Of a stretch of DNA of 6,850 nt, positions 6,608-6,850 are shown piece after piece; the first letter of the stretch is position 1, and every line of letters begins with the position of its first letter. The position numbers and the translations under genes are program-made. The stretch is from Bacteroidales bacterium (GTDB lineage: Bacteria > Bacteroidota > Bacteroidia > Bacteroidales > Muribaculaceae): positions 5,596-12,445 of the forward strand of contig JAAVGQ010000015.1 of NCBI GenBank assembly GCA_014800105.1, read 5' to 3'. The notes beneath the pieces were generated by a model, which was not told where the DNA came from, made no database searches, and saw only the letters and a program-made list of their open reading frames with translations.

Positions 6608-6850
6608 TTAAAGCACCCGCTTTATTGCTTTCACAAAATCTTCCTTAGTCTGTAAACCTTCAAAACGTTGAGACTTTCCATTAGCAGGATTAACAATGAC
6701 TACTGTGGGAACTACCCGCACTTTGAACTCTTTGCTCATGACTGGAGCCTTGTCGACGTCGACAGTATAGAAATCAACCTTGCTTCCCATCTCTTTTGCT
6801 ACATCATGATAAATGGGAGCAAATTTTTTACAGGGCATACACCATGTTGC
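6608..6850 (-). CDS. Thioredoxin-family protein, C-terminal part (5' end outside window)
   Basis: Eighty residues and the stop are present; the reading frame runs off the right edge. The visible part begins ATWCMPCKKF, so the redox motif is Cys-Met-Pro-Cys instead of the classical Cys-Gly-Pro-Cys. The cis-proline loop VRVVPTVVIV (visible residues 44-53) and the terminal helix follow as in thioredoxins. An acidic turn, TVDVDKAPVMSKEF, precedes the loop. Proteins of this type exchange disulfides in the cytosol, or in the periplasm if a signal peptide is present, which cannot be seen here. An internal ATG (6838) is the Met inside the CxxC motif and is not the real start, since starting there would remove the first catalytic cysteine. 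About 25-30 more residues would complete a standard thioredoxin; a longer fusion or signal-bearing form is possible. It is followed by its own terminator and lies 225 bases upstream of the spm start. Confidence 0.9.
   Translation of the reverse strand, partial: ATWCMPCKKFAPIYHDVAKEMGSKVDFYTVDVDKAPVMSKEFKVRVVPTVVIVNPANGKSQRFEGLQTKEDFVKAIKRVL

Noticed and set aside
1..6850. CRISPR array, tRNA/rRNA genes, insertion sequence, toxin-antitoxin or defence system
   Set aside because: I saw no regularly spaced repeats, no tRNA-like cloverleaf, no transposase or integrase motif and no small paired genes; the genes are ordinary housekeeping genes.

Overview
The window looks like chromosomal DNA from a Bacteroidota bacterium, most likely of the order Bacteroidales. 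Four things suggest this. The UvrC, Apt, MnmG and YbeY proteins have the character of that group. SpmA and SpmB are fused into one gene. Purine-rich Shine-Dalgarno sequences are missing before the genes. Candidate promoters resemble the Bacteroidota pattern (TTTG / TAnnTTTG) rather than -35/-10 boxes. The assignment comes from recalled family features, not a search. I see no insertion sequences, integrases, tRNA or rRNA genes, CRISPR arrays or phage genes.

All six genes lie on the minus strand, so transcription runs from right to left. At the right edge is the C-terminal part of a thioredoxin (6608-6850), followed by a strong hairpin terminator (6523-6565). Next comes a candidate promoter (6458-6487) and a fused SpmA/SpmB-type membrane protein (5153-6382). 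After a 116-base AT-rich gap comes a compact cluster: ybeY (16S rRNA maturation endonuclease), mnmG (tRNA wobble-uridine modification) and apt (adenine salvage). The cluster ends at a clear intrinsic terminator with a UUCG loop (2069-2102). uvrC (nucleotide excision repair) follows as a separate transcription unit (83-1921), and a hairpin lies beyond its end (21-55).

Most of the window is conserved housekeeping content: RNA processing and modification, nucleotide salvage and DNA repair. The ybeY-mnmG-apt spacing and shared terminator suggest one transcript joining ribosome/tRNA maturation with purine salvage.

The most notable non-coding signal is a 16-base sequence at 2683-2698, in the short mnmG-apt gap, that equals the Bacillus subtilis parS centromere sequence (TGTTCCACGTGAAACA). 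It is probably a ParB-binding site, which would place this locus in the ParB-bound, likely origin-proximal part of the chromosome. I found no evidence of a wholly new system. The other points worth a second look are two substituted active-site positions in YbeY, the SpmA-SpmB fusion in a presumably non-sporulating lineage, and several start codons that the longest open frame would place wrongly.
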